In this document: in pieces, positions 33,001 to 35,408 of the stretch | How positions within the stretch are numbered: position 1 is the stretch's first letter | Layout of the letters: every line of letters starts with the position of its first letter | Source: UBA4782 sp034429195 | Lineage (GTDB): Bacteria > Chloroflexota > Anaerolineae > Anaerolineales > Anaerolineaceae | Assembly (NCBI GenBank): GCA_034429195.1 | Contig: DAOUGQ010000016.1 | Coordinates: 1-64,000, forward strand | DNA: 64,000 nt | Direction: 5' to 3' | Position numbers and translations under genes: made by a program | The notes under the pieces: model-generated | What the model saw: only the letters and a program-made list of their open reading frames with translations | What the model was told of the DNA's origin: nothing | Database searches by the model: none

Positions 33001-35408
33001 GTGTCATTGTAAGAGGAAACGTCACTGGTGGTTCAGGCACCGATACAATTGATATCAGTGATTATGCCACACTGGTGCATGCAATCCTTACAGGCACTGG
33101 TACATTGGATGGCTTCAAAGGCACATTGACTGGGATCACTGGTTTCTTTGATAACATCAATTCTCTTGTGGCTGGATCGACGATTGGTGATACATTGACC
33201 GGGTTAAACGCATATAGTAACTGGAACCTAGGCGCAACCAATACTTATACCAGCACCAACACTCTCACTTTTAGCGGTTTCGATGTTCTCAATAGCGGGA
33301 GCGGAAATGACACCTTCAGGATCACTGGAGATATTGCAATGGATATCCACAGTGGTGCAGGCGATGACATCATCTACCTGGCAAACAACGTGACCGTAAC
33401 AGGTTCGCTGGTGGGTGGTACAGGGCAAGATACCCTGGATTACAGTGATTTCATGACGGATGTAATCGTAGACCTGTCACTCTTCAATGCTCAAAATATA
33501 ACTGGCACAGTCACCGGATTTGAAAATGTAAACGGTGGTGTTGGGAATGATACGATCACTGGTGATACCCAGAATAACATTCTACATGGCAATACAGGTG
33601 ATGATCAGTTATATGGTGGCGCAGGCAATGACACGCTTAATGGTGGAACGGGAAATGATACTCTGGTAGGCGGAACTGGGAATGATCTATATCAGTTCAC
33701 CAGCAATTGGGGCATGGATACTATTGATGAGCCTGTGACAGCAGGAATTGATACGCTGGACTTCTCTACCCAGACAATCGGATTGATTTTTGTTTTGACT
33801 GATGATCTGGCAGTAACAGGAGGAATGAACCAGGTACTCCATGCAGGTCATGGAATTGAGAATATCCTTTCTGGTCTGGGGAATGATATCTTCAATATTA
33901 TTGGACAGCAGACAATTAACATAAATGGAAATGCTGGAAATGACAGATTTATCTTTACTGATGGCGCAACCAGCGCTGGCAACCTGGACGGTGGAACTGG
34001 TATTGATCAGGTTGATATGAGCGCTTACACTACCAGTATCCATACTGTATTGAACAATCTGGGTACTTTGGATGGCTTTAACTTGCAATTTGCAGAGATG
34101 AAAGGCAACTTCAGCAATATCAATATTCTGACTGGTTCTTCCGCCAATGGCGATCATCTGACCGGCATGAACCAGAACAGCACCTGGAACTTATCTGATG
34201 CCAGTACCGCATATGTCAGCACTAATGAACTCACTTTTAATGGGATTGAAACGCTAAATGGCGGAAGCTTGAGTGATCTGTTTAACATCAACGGGCATTT
34301 GACCTTCAACCTGAATGGTGGTGCTGGCAATGATACCTTCAAGTTCTTCAATACAAGTGTGCTAAATGGAAATATCGACGGCGGAAGCGGTTATGATACA
34401 ACAGACTTCTCGCAATACGCAACTGCCCGAAGGATCCTGTTGCAGAACTACCAGATTGGTGATGGATTTATTGGCGCAGATATCAGCCTGAATCCTGCTC
34501 TGGTTGGTTTATTCATGCACATGAATCGCTTGATCGGTTCTTCTGACCCGAATGACTCTGACCTGCTGATCGGTATCAATAAACCTTCCACCTGGACTAT
34601 TGATGGCACAAACAGCTATCAGAGTGGCTCAACATTGGACTTCAGCGGTTTTGAAGCACTCTTTGGTGGGAATATGGGCAATACTTTCATCATCGATGGA
34701 GTGCAAGATATTACACTGCTCGGCGGTGGTGGCGAAGACAGATTCATTCTCAATGATGGATCGCTGGTATTGGGCAGTATCAATGGTCAAGGTGGAATTG
34801 ATAGCCTGCTGTTCGGCGGCACCATTCCACCAATTGATCTGGTTTCTGGGACGGTAAGCAATGTGTTAGGTGGCATTACCAGTATCGAGCTGGTTGGCAT
34901 ATGGATAGTTCACACGAATGAAGTAAAAAGCGGAATATCTGAATTTATTAAGAAATACATCATCCATGTAATTGATGTCGAAAGCAAGGAAATTGTAGAG
35001 ATTCGTTGGCAAAATTGGGATCTGCTTGTACTGCGGCTGCCTGAATTGCATCAGATCGAAATGACCAATGTATTCAATGCACTGAAAGCCAGCCTGACAA
35101 CCATCGAATTAAAAGATTTGCCTGGTGCTTTGGATGAGGATATTACCTTCGTAACAGGTATGAAAGTGGAGTTCTGGCGGTACTCGAAACTGCTGGAGGA
35201 TACACCCTGGTTCAGAGTATCATTCAAGATCCCTGAATGGTTGATCGGTCAAAACCTGAGGATCCTCTATTGGGATGAAGAAGCCAATAATGGTAAAGGT
35301 GGCTGGATCGAAATGCAGACCTTTGTGACCTACGACCGGGTGTACACCTATGCAAAGCATACAGGGATTTTCATCCTGATTTATACGGGGGAAAGCCCGA
35401 AATCCTAA
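3..35408 (+). CDS. Giant RTX repeat surface protein (5' end outside window)
   Basis: The frame is open from the first complete codon of the window to a TAA at 35406-35408. The ATG at 27 is only the first internal Met, so the true start lies upstream. More than 11,800 residues are visible. Order of parts: three to four FGFEK-type beta repeats (to about 1530), an Ig-like unit (1617-1980), a beta-rich non-repeat part (to about 4065), five Ig-like units (4070-5817), a beta-repeat part with recurring INTT motifs (5820-10130), canonical RTX nonapeptides (10400-11205), composite RTX plus Trp modules (11206-34870), and a unique C-terminal domain. RTX repeats bind calcium and fold into beta-rolls outside the cell. 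Cysteine is very rare (about a dozen seen), which suits a secreted protein. No signal peptide can be seen because the 5' end is missing. There is no LPXTG-type anchor at the C-terminus. Adhesin, sheath or matrix roles are inference. A perfect hairpin terminator follows. Confidence 0.93.
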   Translation: MDDANGNTMQVTGIATIDLFGFVSVSGTFGVEKKSGQSVKLSTGATVSVNLLTIGLANVDAFFGFGAGTDDAMGFQLQDVDFAITLFSEIGGSLRKWTSVKGNVESAAFVGFTGLGLTVSSLGIEINKKAADNSIIDYSTNPLIVTVGPEDTVTFDMPGKSGELMRAYGTITIDITDFVSITGSFGFEKRTTETTSTMLIGAAGISTFFGSPDGTMGVRIKDAGFGMVLIKAAGGNKYALNATGSAELVGFEDILQLSGTLSVRVNNSGSIVHEDIQVGPDTFVPVYFTTTANVMGIYGSAMLQIVDFVAISGNFGFEKQVSGTVTKLLIGATDIAIFLGVDAGTPDAIGIQVSDADLGLVLYKNGTAASTYALSADGTATLVGLDGLQISGSLGVKINQTGRTVDEVVHTENGDIPVKFTTAENIKIFSGSITLAVTGIFTLSGSVSATIKANGTVLMDIPDMSLSISVGGEEMFNIAAAARFSISKVDGFKLLDMRVTNFTFMGIDGGSPTPNYTGTAVDIFKQSLPTTTPVAGSKPDANLDYPINAGEIDATVLNNKKYIDIIYNDYSGLGLNLASITDEAPEFTITGVGVGDAVIAQVEQIASTTFRYYFTDKDPSNTIGLFRAGIVKIQFIAGSWEDKSGQSNVLETESFTVVAGTAATTKTIPLGPISLEGPSIGLENFQFKMLKDENGTLIGPQLLVMVAIGLDKASLNFGSSQGTSGIKSELTSIKGAFQIAVTLDMANLFAMPDISDTGKFAFSVGTLLVEIPNTLTVTGTSINVKYDPNGAADQEIVKVQSLAITIIPINLKGTLEPYTRKDGTIVPGLSIRANGFGLGSAALQYTGELNFGTILKLNGVKAGVSDFQITFGETLAFNGEVFIAADSALLFPGSSFSFSITDGPDVGLEAVRATLTFTAGVPDGFKFKADQFSFKFASVITVFGSNIYINTNAASDEVVASFTSLGATISAGPLQVAGEMRNFAFLGDGSFQTRAGFGVFIDVNALTGASVGWPSWMPIRITEVGIEWPNIENDPSNFVLTLSAAVTGLYGLPFEFTGAIDGIKIDLGLLADGKFPIIDIASIAVGIKGNAFGGTIQASLIGGILRVDSNGNMIPSTDSTTPIADRIFFMGVEGGFMIPGVGGGFNIRFALSELGPLSVSITASVPGGILLEPISGLSINDFSGGVEFFKSLPSITDPTKLRSILYPASNAITPDIWLETVKQQVVKQYKAIQANPNQEGFVAALTSPMIIYGSGKIYTIYASKSSFNGEIQFQLSTDGKFLAKGILYFANDMLSLSASLYADLSKIAEGSATILFLADIPDQFRFLVVSGKFQMGFVGADGKPVEFTTIEPSAVPTANLVSPVSGSSISLNTLNSQQYIDIEFLPSDGAELTLSSIDGDEFTLSGAAASGVTLTPGAPTLVAGTTSTYRYTFSGLFTKGEVQVIFNSGSWTDSKSFNNVGETETFTLAVPSASITAPEDGKSISNSAINSSGYITVRFDLPTDTTLDVTTINGDELLLTGDGVGTVVLGTPVMVDGTTYRYSFTGRFSAGQVTVKIVEGSFKDSAGTTNQEVNQSFLVYGTTANLTDPVADSAIDVATINNRGYLDITFITTGTAIIDTSTINGDEITLSGSGVNNVVLSGTATLVSGNRYRYTFTGTFTPGTLTVTFVSGSWADDQGNSAVADSQTVTIAGPTAVLSGGLEKPTVGLSIINGKQYIDVSYRATYGAYLNLETIDGNEFILSGTGAAGISNIGAPTLVDATTNTYRYQITGSFVNGPVVVTFVAGSFGDSAGYSNIESSATFTLVSPTADLYSPVFKDSVFYDDLNQVGYIFVTFNDPTGSGIDISTLDGDEIFLSGPGIAGTDAVHLVSGAPTSAEDLRALLGLSANAYLPANTYGYQFIGKFVQGAVGVQFNEGSFATNSGATNQEEKEGFTVIGQATTFQIIIGGSVAYFVPFINTELFAIEGEASLTTEISESTARFILEASGSMRMIYLGTIASAAGKFVLSIPDSGAPELWGVINLETNFEKLLALGVDLDVFAELHLNTTSETKIETLELPVLQATYKDEYKVSLDSALFPLELVPEFTDKHLALNTTGTLNVTVLEAGVKWQVIDQDGNTYILEVTTNSAGVKKFAVSQVKQYTLKPESFTIEAAGKLVLGKPNSSKTAIETEFARLSGVFSMEINEEGLQIFAAGEFHIGPESVTVFDLTAVGLIVVNNKGFAANLEITRDVEMGSLIDFNASFNIVTNITETDIEFKISDRFLQDGYLSDRFISNLQLGTGDWLLDFTDDASNATRNALNNSLLSAALLTAILGAGVTLREDAAVKVIYKGSRWEVTDVAGNEYIVQVNSSGKLAVYKSLGRQYLRISAGTPLIDGSVDVPQAYIVIMGTGKLTFVDAFYFDGLFRIELSETNLIMRMEGALALKIADTTIMSGTSTGELRINAEGLVGYLDFTVGIGLPDTAGFGLRGKYQLEVNTTSSNQIIKRFKLDANGNAIVENGEFVREDYTIAPQSVRLYMGGALILGEGVLEIIGSIEFSAGANEVALVFDAKVTILGVEFGVLGAGAIVISPSFGLALDIALTLAANFNVGSIGLDIDGAFRLRINTTGSVITTIGSKTLDTPLPAGPYFKLSVTSKTDPGQAASVTLSLGVSVSFTAFLSIEFRRDAGDLILDVVLKDIGITIDGKSNTFAEGVMRISSDGVVVAARIGTGDDPKVYDLSGGGHSIALSIIANISLEINTTGQAVTIEDFSFAAGKYARFGGAGSLKLTFDNKVLFEIYGSISITVGEEFDEITVIGRMNVGPLGAFIVDGRLLITHSGDNKGLLLALQIALDGDTDTIEAAGFSLKAWFQLEINLTNIDQTITRAAIDASGNIVKDGDGNIVYQNIIIQPWTVRVFAAGVMRITGFLDLVGGFEFSFVPPDLVINFIANVNILGVTFSALGGGGLYFGENGGLAFALQLSVISGTAFGDYLQFSGNFDIQVNTTSITRSFGLFGNTVDIDPYTFMVHISGSMVAMNVITIQGEFFMQISPAGFEIEVLGIVDIPLFGSLNVAGSMSLTSAGLVASLQIGGGTSQTLAAAGLTFTGYLQLEINTTDSEATIQRLLINKRTGVISGFEEGRIAAQTVRLVIGGKLKVGPFEISGQFDILINSVQMAINFNAFLSLGGFGEFNVIGGAILNVNPGYFAMYLGLGANVIDFDVVSVSGNFYLWINTDSEAHDVNGITVAGNTFKVTVDGKIKLWLFEANATFRIGVENGIFELYVDVWIDFFRFVNVHVTGEIHSDGWFYIHGSVSVNIDLCVFVLKGGFELTISSDGLSGRAWGEVDLVIPMFWPFDDIEITLAGVEGTFEFKKTGIHLGIKITVLGITFKGSIDWSWDSPIIATQIGSVLRLNMGVDASARGDHWDDDNEESYIITHVDGTVGNETVMVSAMGFTKTFTGISKILVNGAGLGNDYIMVKSGVLADVEIHGGVGDDGIFNMGSGKSLLYGDDGDDQLTSATSKCEIYGGEGNDTIRCGGDGANTIYGGAGDDTISAQGNGNNTVYGDDGTDTITTGGGADLIYGGYGLDTINAGDGDNVIYGEGGNDTITSGIGNDKIYGGDNDDTIHAGAGDDIIDGGVGLDTIYGEDGNDTITGGLHNDTIYGGNGNDVIYGGSGNDVIDGSAGNDIIYGEDGADTIESGKGDDTIYGGTGADAINTLGGEGSKYLYGEADNDIFRGGSGNDTYFFVGEWGQDKVTDISGTDTFNFTTVNFKLKFFICNSTEGACNYTGGDGVYVLSISGKQTVTLTGNTVENLIGGTADDTFLFTNGATLVGGTGTINGFGGSADLLDYSRYTTDVTVTLESAATGLAFVTNIENVTGGTGNDTITGNASSNVLFGGLGGNDTLIGLGGNDYYTFVEGWGNDIVLEATNGGSDTINFYGQTGDTFAAGAVLPVLGDLDIMLSNTGTYDIAIDLTTAGNSLYFSAHQIETIIGGKGRDSLYTLDQDSTFQLDGVIVDTDPGFNTLAAPVMVGATDRNSYYASGFNYSLEFMNFERIYAGNRNDVIIVVESVQRYIIRAGAGDDTLVMKNSAQIGGALIAGQMPFFDGQGGIDTLDYSDFTISVTVDLSQGIATAINEGYLNSVVNVENVIGGKAVDIIYGDQGNNVIVVGDSNDTVAGLEGNDTYVFTNNSGSIIIIEELNGGNDTLDFSRVTISLTFYLNGTSLVVSGAGISITHSGDNIENLIGSQGDDEFIFANSVTLRGYIDGQGGIDRLNFAAYTTRLDLYLDVVATINGFDGTVAPVMGGFFNMDAFTGTAALNDSLFGYDANARWILDGNDRFISTNTAYFTGFEILQGGSGIDIFDIFGNRTYHLLRGGPGNDILNMNSHATLTFTTFESVIGHIDGQNGSNTIVYTNFTASEPVIINLPADQTTGLFNANPGNVGALVNFENGIGGPGNDTLIASTADNTLDGGDGDDTYFFDDNTGTDTITDPSGFDTFNFLEVSISLTFTLGSVYADGTNIRVIHTGNNIEHLIGTPYDDVFVFSSNGVTLAGGTGTIDGAGGINTIDYSKYTSPVIVNLITGEATGTSGITNIRNVIGGTSGDTITGDSLNNVIRGNGGNDTIDGGPGIDTLDESNAVVSISIDLSTTSPQDSGRGTVVYRNLENVITGSGNDVITSDGSDNILRGNAGNDTYYFKDAWGFDAIVDSEGLDTIDFSNAITGVVFNLGSYEIVNGINKVVYLGIENIYGSAGNDTFNITGSLTHTLRGGAGNDTFVFEDGASLTGTIDGQSGVDTLDFSQDTTVRNVTLTSIGTTDGFNGTDAGISSGFLNVDALVANQSAGNTLHVNTLTNTWTFDSTNSVTSSSQSLTFANFDTLYGSTGADTFNFVNNGSFTGMIDGQGGTDILSFANYLTARVITLISIGSIDGFNLIIEGLETIFHNINTLVGSRFTDTLKSLNAAAIWLIQGTINVYTSINSLTFEAIEALIGGDLADTFRFTIGAIFNGTLNGSSGIDTIDYTAYTTGVTVNLTDGTATGTLGISNIENIIGGSGNDDFTGDTNANEMTGNSGNDIFRFLLDWGMDIIHEVVGGGLDTVDFSMLTGAITFAFGLVGVNITSGLDKLSIEGDVIENYVGGTGNDTIDFTGLNTSRTVMLTGLGSKDGFTGTTNGLPVNFDNINTIIGSTVSDILNTLNGDATWQIGTVSSTYQLDGYSNTLMFLGIDQVYAGSGVDRFTISGTIAINLDGGAGNDIFNLTGNASLTGVFNGGSGRDEVSFNGYMGGRNIHITSAGLVDGVNGNETSVTTFTNMDILTGSTNVDTLTGADFVATWNLLPGGSQYILGTNTLDFSAIESLIGGNASDRFNFTGVQTFIVNGRAGDDQFVFMNGATLIGSIDGGTGNDTLDLSAFTTSRTVTVIGTGTDNGLNLSVADVSGGLMNIDHLIGTATTVDRIIGADQDSIWQIGTPESYSIGSNSITFASFEILQGGGRADTFMISGTGILATLRGGGGTDWFIFAEGATISGSVDGQGGSGNTLDYSAYSTPVHVNLDVVSWYGYLPTSATGTQGVLNIQTIIGGSSNDILIGSSDDNIIIGKAGNDILVGGAGNDTYIFENGFGSNDTIEEQSNAGIDVIDFSLATDANIFNIANCTVSSRTNQVSYVNGNIEKLVGGTGNDRFVFANGATFTGVATAIDGNAGNDILDFSDYVNPVTIALTNPGAVDGFAGTTTLINGNFTNINHILGGSAIDTVSGINANSTWNITGINTGAYTSFNTILLEGIECYQGLDGEDRFVFADGAGLSGFVHGGNGIDVLDYTAYTTGITVNLATGIATGTGSVSAIENVTGGSANDVITGNEGANQLSGGTGNDNLNGLGGNDILIGGEGNDTLSGGTGDDRYLFADGWGANDIVIENASEGYDIIDFSATTVDLTISYGSGISVTDGTNRISATGFNIEKFVGGAGNSNFNLTDSSSKTVVLTDYGTLTGFKGSINGLEFDNVEHMEVGSASNDSLTGINGIAEWLISHLGNVYTSGSRSFAFSGFEILKGGSNADTFVFSDGGTFTGSINGQGGNDTLNFNAYSSPISIQLTATGSVDGFNGTSSLISGGFANIDNVIASPLAGDRLTGANLINTWTIGATTTISSGANVLTFFGFENLLGGSSTDTLKILDGYASNASFDGAFGNDILSYAGNASAVTVTLTGLGGVDGFAGYATGISNFTNMNTFVGSLVSDTFTGLAESSTWSITGANTLNYIHVNSASLSGFENLVGNTNTDTLSLAGLSSAQSTTLLSLGTIDGFNVRIASFTGEFLNMNALVGTSGTDTLVGLDTVSTWLFNASGIHTYSNGNNLSFSSFETIMGGSAADTFRFAASAIHTGTVNGVGGNDILDFSLYTTTLNFVVTTLSTIDGFDGTVAAITSGFKNINHIVGGNDSDSLTGLNSNTIWNVTGLNTGSMVSTNTLLFNGIETLTGLGGVDQFIFAQDASVTGTLDGGTGVDLLDYSAWITNINVDLFANTATGTGSVINIENVTGGQGNDIISGNGSNNVLIGGAGNDTILGDVGNDTIIGGTGNDTLAGGAGNDTYLFADGWGRDTIVEMSSAGTDTLDFTAALANLQVILKFFDVSDALGNTVNYSSNNIEMIMTGVGDDIFTIADNTASIATLNGGSGNDTLSYAGDTIAKSVVLTELGSIDGFTGTASDIAGFININHLIGSGTVDNLTGMNAISTWTVTGSNTTTYTSTNTLTTIGFEIMIGNRLQDTLTFVGSGNSTLTGLGSLDGFNVTEASFTGEFRNINFILGSSGTDTLTGLNAAATWKAVDATSGTYTSTRTLIFSGVEILVGGNLSDTATFAGFTTTQNISIVSAGALDGFDLREVSFISELRNINILVGGSSSDILIGMNANAIWKISGANAGYYLLEGAANQMNFTSIETLVGGNQNDTVTFYGTVKGNVTLLNVGTVDGFDLTDATFTGILRNINTMLGNTGTDTLTGLSVGGTFELDGTNRYISGNELNFSAVEILKGEAGVDIFKISGNQTSLTLFGMGGDDQFVFADNATLAGGSPAILGGDGNDTLDYHAYTTTPVDVDMVAGRAMNINANAVNGFTQIETIIGGQTNVIYGTPGNDTIVGGSGNDILVGRGGDDVYVFLPGWGVDTVIEEVGGGNDTLDFSAIINSLTFTINGASILVVDDTNRVTHTGASGYSNVENFIGGSNADRFIFIGTTNRVNVNGGEGNDVFSFNNNAQLTGTLNGGGGVDLLDYSAYLTAVTVNLLNGSAFNISSGIANQIINVENITGGAANDVLTGDANDNIITGGAGNDMLEDGQGNDTFVFASDWGVDVVSDLSGIYDILDFSAIPSALQINILNPAGVTVNCGLNQVTHAGNAIELLLAGSGNDIIDVADGAVSNLTVDGRTGSDQLRYTMFNDAVVTLTGTGLLDGFAGQASGLAGFTNFNSLVGGTGTDTLHGSTTNSTWQVTGSNALNYISGNTLAVSGFEEFIGHSIADTLSFAVFDTTRNIKITNAGSLDGFDLFEATFTGIFHNVNTVTGGTGADQLNGINQPLTWTLNGISNKVELGGNTLYFDEIETINAGSDVDTFLISNTISMNLNGGDGNDVFRLLSDAFLTGNVDGQGGIDILDYTGYGSAIHVVLIGNGSINGFNGTSSGISGTYNNIDTLIGSTYSDTLTGIHADSQWTITGSSDGNYASNAILTFSSFENLNGGNSNDTFALTDGVVFSGMINGQAGGNTLSFANYTSSRVITLTGIGSTGFNGIEASIPGGFSNISNLIGSQTGDILNSLNGSNTWNIIGSNSGSYTNGNTLTFASIENLNGNNGADHFIFTDGASISGALNGSAGIDLLDYSAYTTSVIVNLATNFATGTSNITGIENVTTGSGADEITGDSNTNVLNGGVGNDIYHFLDAFGTDTVTDVVGNDTLDFSNVSINLTFDFGQAKVTGSANSVSYTNIENFNGGSGNDAFVFSSNSSVIGNINGSGGIDTLNFSSSAIVRIITLLGIGSVDGFTGTATGIGGSFNNINVVLSGTGSDTLIGTDLIARWDLDGTDIYTAGGNSLAFSGFEVLQGGSSTDLFVLTGAQSYRINAGAGNDTLWMTETATYSGVFDGQAGSDTLSYAERTTSVVADLVTRTGTGIIGEYFGIENLTGGSANDTLTGDNGANVLNGGPGNDSLAGSTGNDTYHFDNDWGIDIVIENAGAGQDTLDFGTVTFMLAITLNKNVTVTGNGNAVNSVANIEIIKGGLNNDTFTISTGTQTQILYGNPGDDRFIFQNNSILTSFIDGGTGYDEINYAQYVDARNFALTRLGTIDGFAGTENTIALGFDNIDNLVGSQGVDVLTGLDDVDAIWNILTSSGDARYTVGSHVLDFSYIENLVGGTGNELFIFSDGAALPGTFNSIDAKSGIDTLDYSAYTTPVQVYLTGGIATGTTGGVSGFENVIGSVSSSNIIYGDNGDNVFDIIIRNGGNDTFVGMGGNDTYIIHNAAGTAYTLTLDEILSNGSGIDTINFLAVLTGGISINLTISGSPQNIQAGINFTLRGTFENVVGTNFNDTIIGNSSANIITGGAGDDVLNGNTGNDTYLFTDDWGNDTLIDAGGMQDMVNFSQVTTDIIFNINATSLTILSGVNSLTHSGSGVDTFIGGSGDDNFIIGNGVYLMGYIDGQSGSNTLDMSAVKSPRSVLISDKGTLTGFNGYDAVVPNGFRNITILIGSSTNGDTLNGLNQSNVWDLDGTDTYTSLGATMNFVNFELLVGGSLDDTFILTGERTFNISGTSGVDTFIFNDGATLIGSINGGSDDDVLDFSRYTSPRNGVLTAIGTTDGYAGMINGISVSFDNIETIKGSSVGGDRLTGLDKDARWDVDGSNTYTSINEITFDGTENDYNARRAIATTTIDLFTIDGSGLQFLNFSGFEILQGGSKNDIFIFTGSQANDVLGGGDVDYFIFNNGASLTGSPVLGVNGSINGEAGSDILDYTSFTTSRNFTLISLGTIDGFNITEASIADLLLNINEIFGGSAIDSLTGLDLDSTWKLNVFPVMDQYICGNTLQFERIDSLIGGTGSDTFIFADTVTLDGRVDGKGGSDKLDYSAYTTALNFSLTERGSMDGFNGLLSEITGGFANIDLITSGTAIDTLAGLNDPSIWNITSSQTGTYVSVNTLAFNAIEILVGGTGIDLINYSAYTTSVYVNLSTNQATGFNAIYGMNDITGGGADDTLTGDDLANVITGLAGNDVLTGLGGNDTYVFGNDWGSDVVVEVAAGGDDTLDYSTITGNLIISVSTGNVVVINGINQTLHNGSAVENILGGSGNDILRINNGAALTGKFDGQAGSDTITYTGNTSSTSVTLTGHGLVDGFDGTATGLGSFANIDILVGSNTSDAINGLNEDSTWQVVDPTSVTYTTAGDILGIFGFEDLVGGNQNDILTFAGFSSNLIISLHPGTSSGVDINEFSLNGTFRNMNVLVGGTGSDTVNGADTSNSWHMTGSNSGTYNGVLEFSAIENYLGGTQADRFVFDNDAAVTGFVNGYNGSDILDFSSYLSNVNFTLTDTGLSGLNGLGTGLGTFANMDQIIAGHGTNNVFRGANQVSIWELSATNTVTFNGQSLTFNNFHSILGGILADTIHVIGDQTWAIDSGDGNDIFSLAQNASLTGSLNGGNGSDTFSYSEWSTAVIANLKMGILQNVYGTITGLENLTGGSGNDTLTGDANQNILNGGAGTDTLTGGAGNDIYKFENNWGVDNTIIELAGEGTDTLDFSAITGNLIFTINTTGITVTLGSNAVTYTGTSIENLIGGTGSDTFTFNNNSGLNGSVDGQGGNDYLNLSDYKTALSFVLTSTGLMDGFNGTVSPIAGGFININRISGGTSGNSLTGMNANSIWAITAANSGAYTSGNTLTFSNIGSLTGGSANDIFAFSGNAAITGKINGGMGSDTMDYSGYATAVSVNLSSGIATGTAGISNIENFVGSPYGNVVYGNNQDNILYGTDGDDKIYGFGGDDVLIGFGGNDLLDGGAGNDTVDYSGNLIAGVIINLSNGTATSTDSGNDTLVSIENVIGSSFEDTITGDANANKITGGAGNDTLIGGAGNDTYLFGDNNGIDTIVELVDGGLDTYDFSANTLGITLNIDLSLVNVIENFLGGSGNDTFVLENGVSIYGKLDGQGGYNTIDNSANTTPRNSVITGLGSQSGFNGTASWISSGFFNISKLIGSSATGDTLTGMNSNTTWNLNGLNNQMTVSARSLEFTGFENLVGGSANDTFEFAEGVTFNGSIDGGMGINTLDYSHVTSPVWVNLQSTTTSGLIGTFSNINAVIGGFSTTDTIIGLNSGNNFNIISSSAGNVSGNFGFTGMEVLLGGSGNDNYIFSDGASLTNGVLNGLGGTNTLDYSAYTTPITVDLALGLATGTFSISNIQNVIGSAGNDSITGDAANNVLNGAGGDDVLVGNDGNDTLIGETGNDSLIGGTGFDTYTFGNASGMDNVIENSGEGTDTFDFSSVTSALLFTINNSGIVITGTGIYVTCNGLSIENLIGGIGNDTFKFTGTSVLSGDINGNGGLNTLDYTDYGSAVTVNLQNATTTGITGVFAGITNIAGSTFADSLFGWDSGSTFNVTGTNTGDVNGSIQFSGIENLTGGTGDDTFTFSNTGTVSGFIDGQAGTDTLTFAGNTITRQIVLTAIGSVDGCSGLAAGNVFTNINTIIGGSSADSLTAINTTNIWKINGNDNNTITASGRTLTFSKIENLIGGTDSDLFELANGATFTGNLDGQAGNDALSFAAYTSAVQITFTTIGLIDGFNGATSILSGGFANINTLVGGSSIVDQLTGINQPAVWEIDGTNRYQANATWLEFSNFENLMGGTSTDEFYLSGTQAINLKGGAGEDRFVFADAAVLAGTIDGGTGKDTLDYSAYTTAVTVNLAAKTATGTNGISNIENITGGQSMNTITGDAGDNILFAGTSDDILIGGGGNDTYIIGEGWGHDIIIENPGEGNDTVDFTGVISGMITFTFGLTNTTATDGTNTLTMTGVENVLGGNGGNAFIIKNGVIVRGNVTGGSGTDTIDISDYATLVHAILTGTGTLDGFKGTLTGITGFFDNINSLVAGSTIGDTLTGLNAYSNWNLGATNTYTSTNTLTFSGFDVLNSGSGNDTFRITGDIAMDIHSGAGDDIIYLANNVTVTGSLVGGTGQDTLDYSDFMTDVIVDLSLFNAQNITGTVTGFENVNGGVGNDTITGDTQNNILHGNTGDDQLYGGAGNDTLNGGTGNDTLVGGTGNDLYQFTSNWGMDTIDEPVTAGIDTLDFSTQTIGLIFVLTDDLAVTGGMNQVLHAGHGIENILSGLGNDIFNIIGQQTININGNAGNDRFIFTDGATSAGNLDGGTGIDQVDMSAYTTSIHTVLNNLGTLDGFNLQFAEMKGNFSNINILTGSSANGDHLTGMNQNSTWNLSDASTAYVSTNELTFNGIETLNGGSLSDLFNINGHLTFNLNGGAGNDTFKFFNTSVLNGNIDGGSGYDTTDFSQYATARRILLQNYQIGDGFIGADISLNPALVGLFMHMNRLIGSSDPNDSDLLIGINKPSTWTIDGTNSYQSGSTLDFSGFEALFGGNMGNTFIIDGVQDITLLGGGGEDRFILNDGSLVLGSINGQGGIDSLLFGGTIPPIDLVSGTVSNVLGGITSIELVGIWIVHTNEVKSGISEFIKKYIIHVIDVESKEIVEIRWQNWDLLVLRLPELHQIEMTNVFNALKASLTTIELKDLPGALDEDITFVTGMKVEFWRYSKLLEDTPWFRVSFKIPEWLIGQNLRILYWDEEANNGKGGWIEMQTFVTYDRVYTYAKHTGIFILIYTGESPKS
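15..1530 (+). repeat. FGFEK-type repeats, about 3.5 copies
   Basis: Copies begin near 27, 490, 882 and 1275. Each opens with an alternating hydrophobic strand, then a motif like FVxISGxFGFEK, then an IGA...F.G...GT.DA.G stretch, then a YALxAxGxAxLVG strand and a LSGxLxVxIN strand. Spacing is about 390-465 bases. The fourth copy is degenerate and shortened. The strand-turn pattern suggests a beta-solenoid or stacked beta-sandwich. I do not recognise a named family. Confidence 0.7.
1617..1980 (+). repeat. Isolated Ig-like unit in the giant protein
   Basis: This unit shares the pattern NxxxYIDIxY ... F.ITG.G ... FRYYFT ... GIVKIQFIAGSWxDxxG.SN with the five tandem units at 4070-5817. It is separated from them by about 2 kb of unrelated beta-rich sequence, so the array was split or the module was copied to a second site. 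Confidence 0.6.
4070..5817 (+). repeat. Five tandem Ig-like units
   Basis: Units start near 4070, 4415, 4748, 5082 and 5422, about 330-395 bases each. Each has a proline- or alanine-led opening strand, an NxxxYIxVxF strand, a [ND]GDEhxLSG turn, a YRYxFxGxF strand and a closing VxxxxGSWxDxxG strand. The last unit carries an insert near 5600-5690. This is a typical stalk-like array of extracellular beta-sandwich domains. Confidence 0.75.
5820..10130 (+). repeat. INTT-type beta repeats
   Basis: About ten copies of a [LF]xINTT-like motif recur (near 6132, 6741, 7429, 7812, 8213, 8561, 8945, 9277, 9632). They alternate with strands such as LxFxAxVxILGVxFxxLGxG and PxxVRLxxGGxL. Full units are roughly 380-700 bases. 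The sequence is almost entirely predicted beta strand with short turns, like a long beta-solenoid. I cannot assign a named family. Confidence 0.6.
10400..11205 (+). repeat. Canonical RTX (haemolysin-type calcium-binding) block
   Basis: Dense nonapeptides of the form GGxGNDxIx and YGxxGxDTI run without interruption here. Each pair binds Ca2+ between turns of a parallel beta-roll. It closes with GNDTYFF plus a WGxDK motif, the pattern of haemolysin-type calcium-binding related domains. This is the only long pure RTX stretch. Later RTX runs are short and interleaved. Confidence 0.92.
11206..34870 (+). repeat. Composite RTX plus Trp-module array
   Basis: Three sub-motifs are shuffled over about 23.6 kb. 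(1) A short RTX run ends in GNDTYxF and a WGxDxIxE box, about 19 times. (2) A strand pair DxLDYSxYTTxVxVNL is followed by IENVxGG. (3) A module has GxxDGFxG, then FxNIxxLIG, then DxLTGLNxxSxW, about 36 times, each with one conserved Trp. Copies are diverged at the DNA level, with no long identical stretches, so this is an old array rather than a recent expansion. Confidence 0.88.
34871..35408 (+). other. Non-repeat C-terminal domain of the giant protein
   Basis: About 178 residues break the repeat pattern. They contain charged alpha/beta sequence, a PEWLIGQNLRILYWDEE segment, a GGWIEM strand and a terminal KHTGIFILIYTG strand. The last part resembles the closing beta domain seen at the end of many large surface proteins (a strand pair with W..h and HxGxFxL). 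It lacks an LPXTG motif, a terminal membrane helix and an S-layer SLH motif. It may be a cap or secretion determinant (inference). Confidence 0.55.
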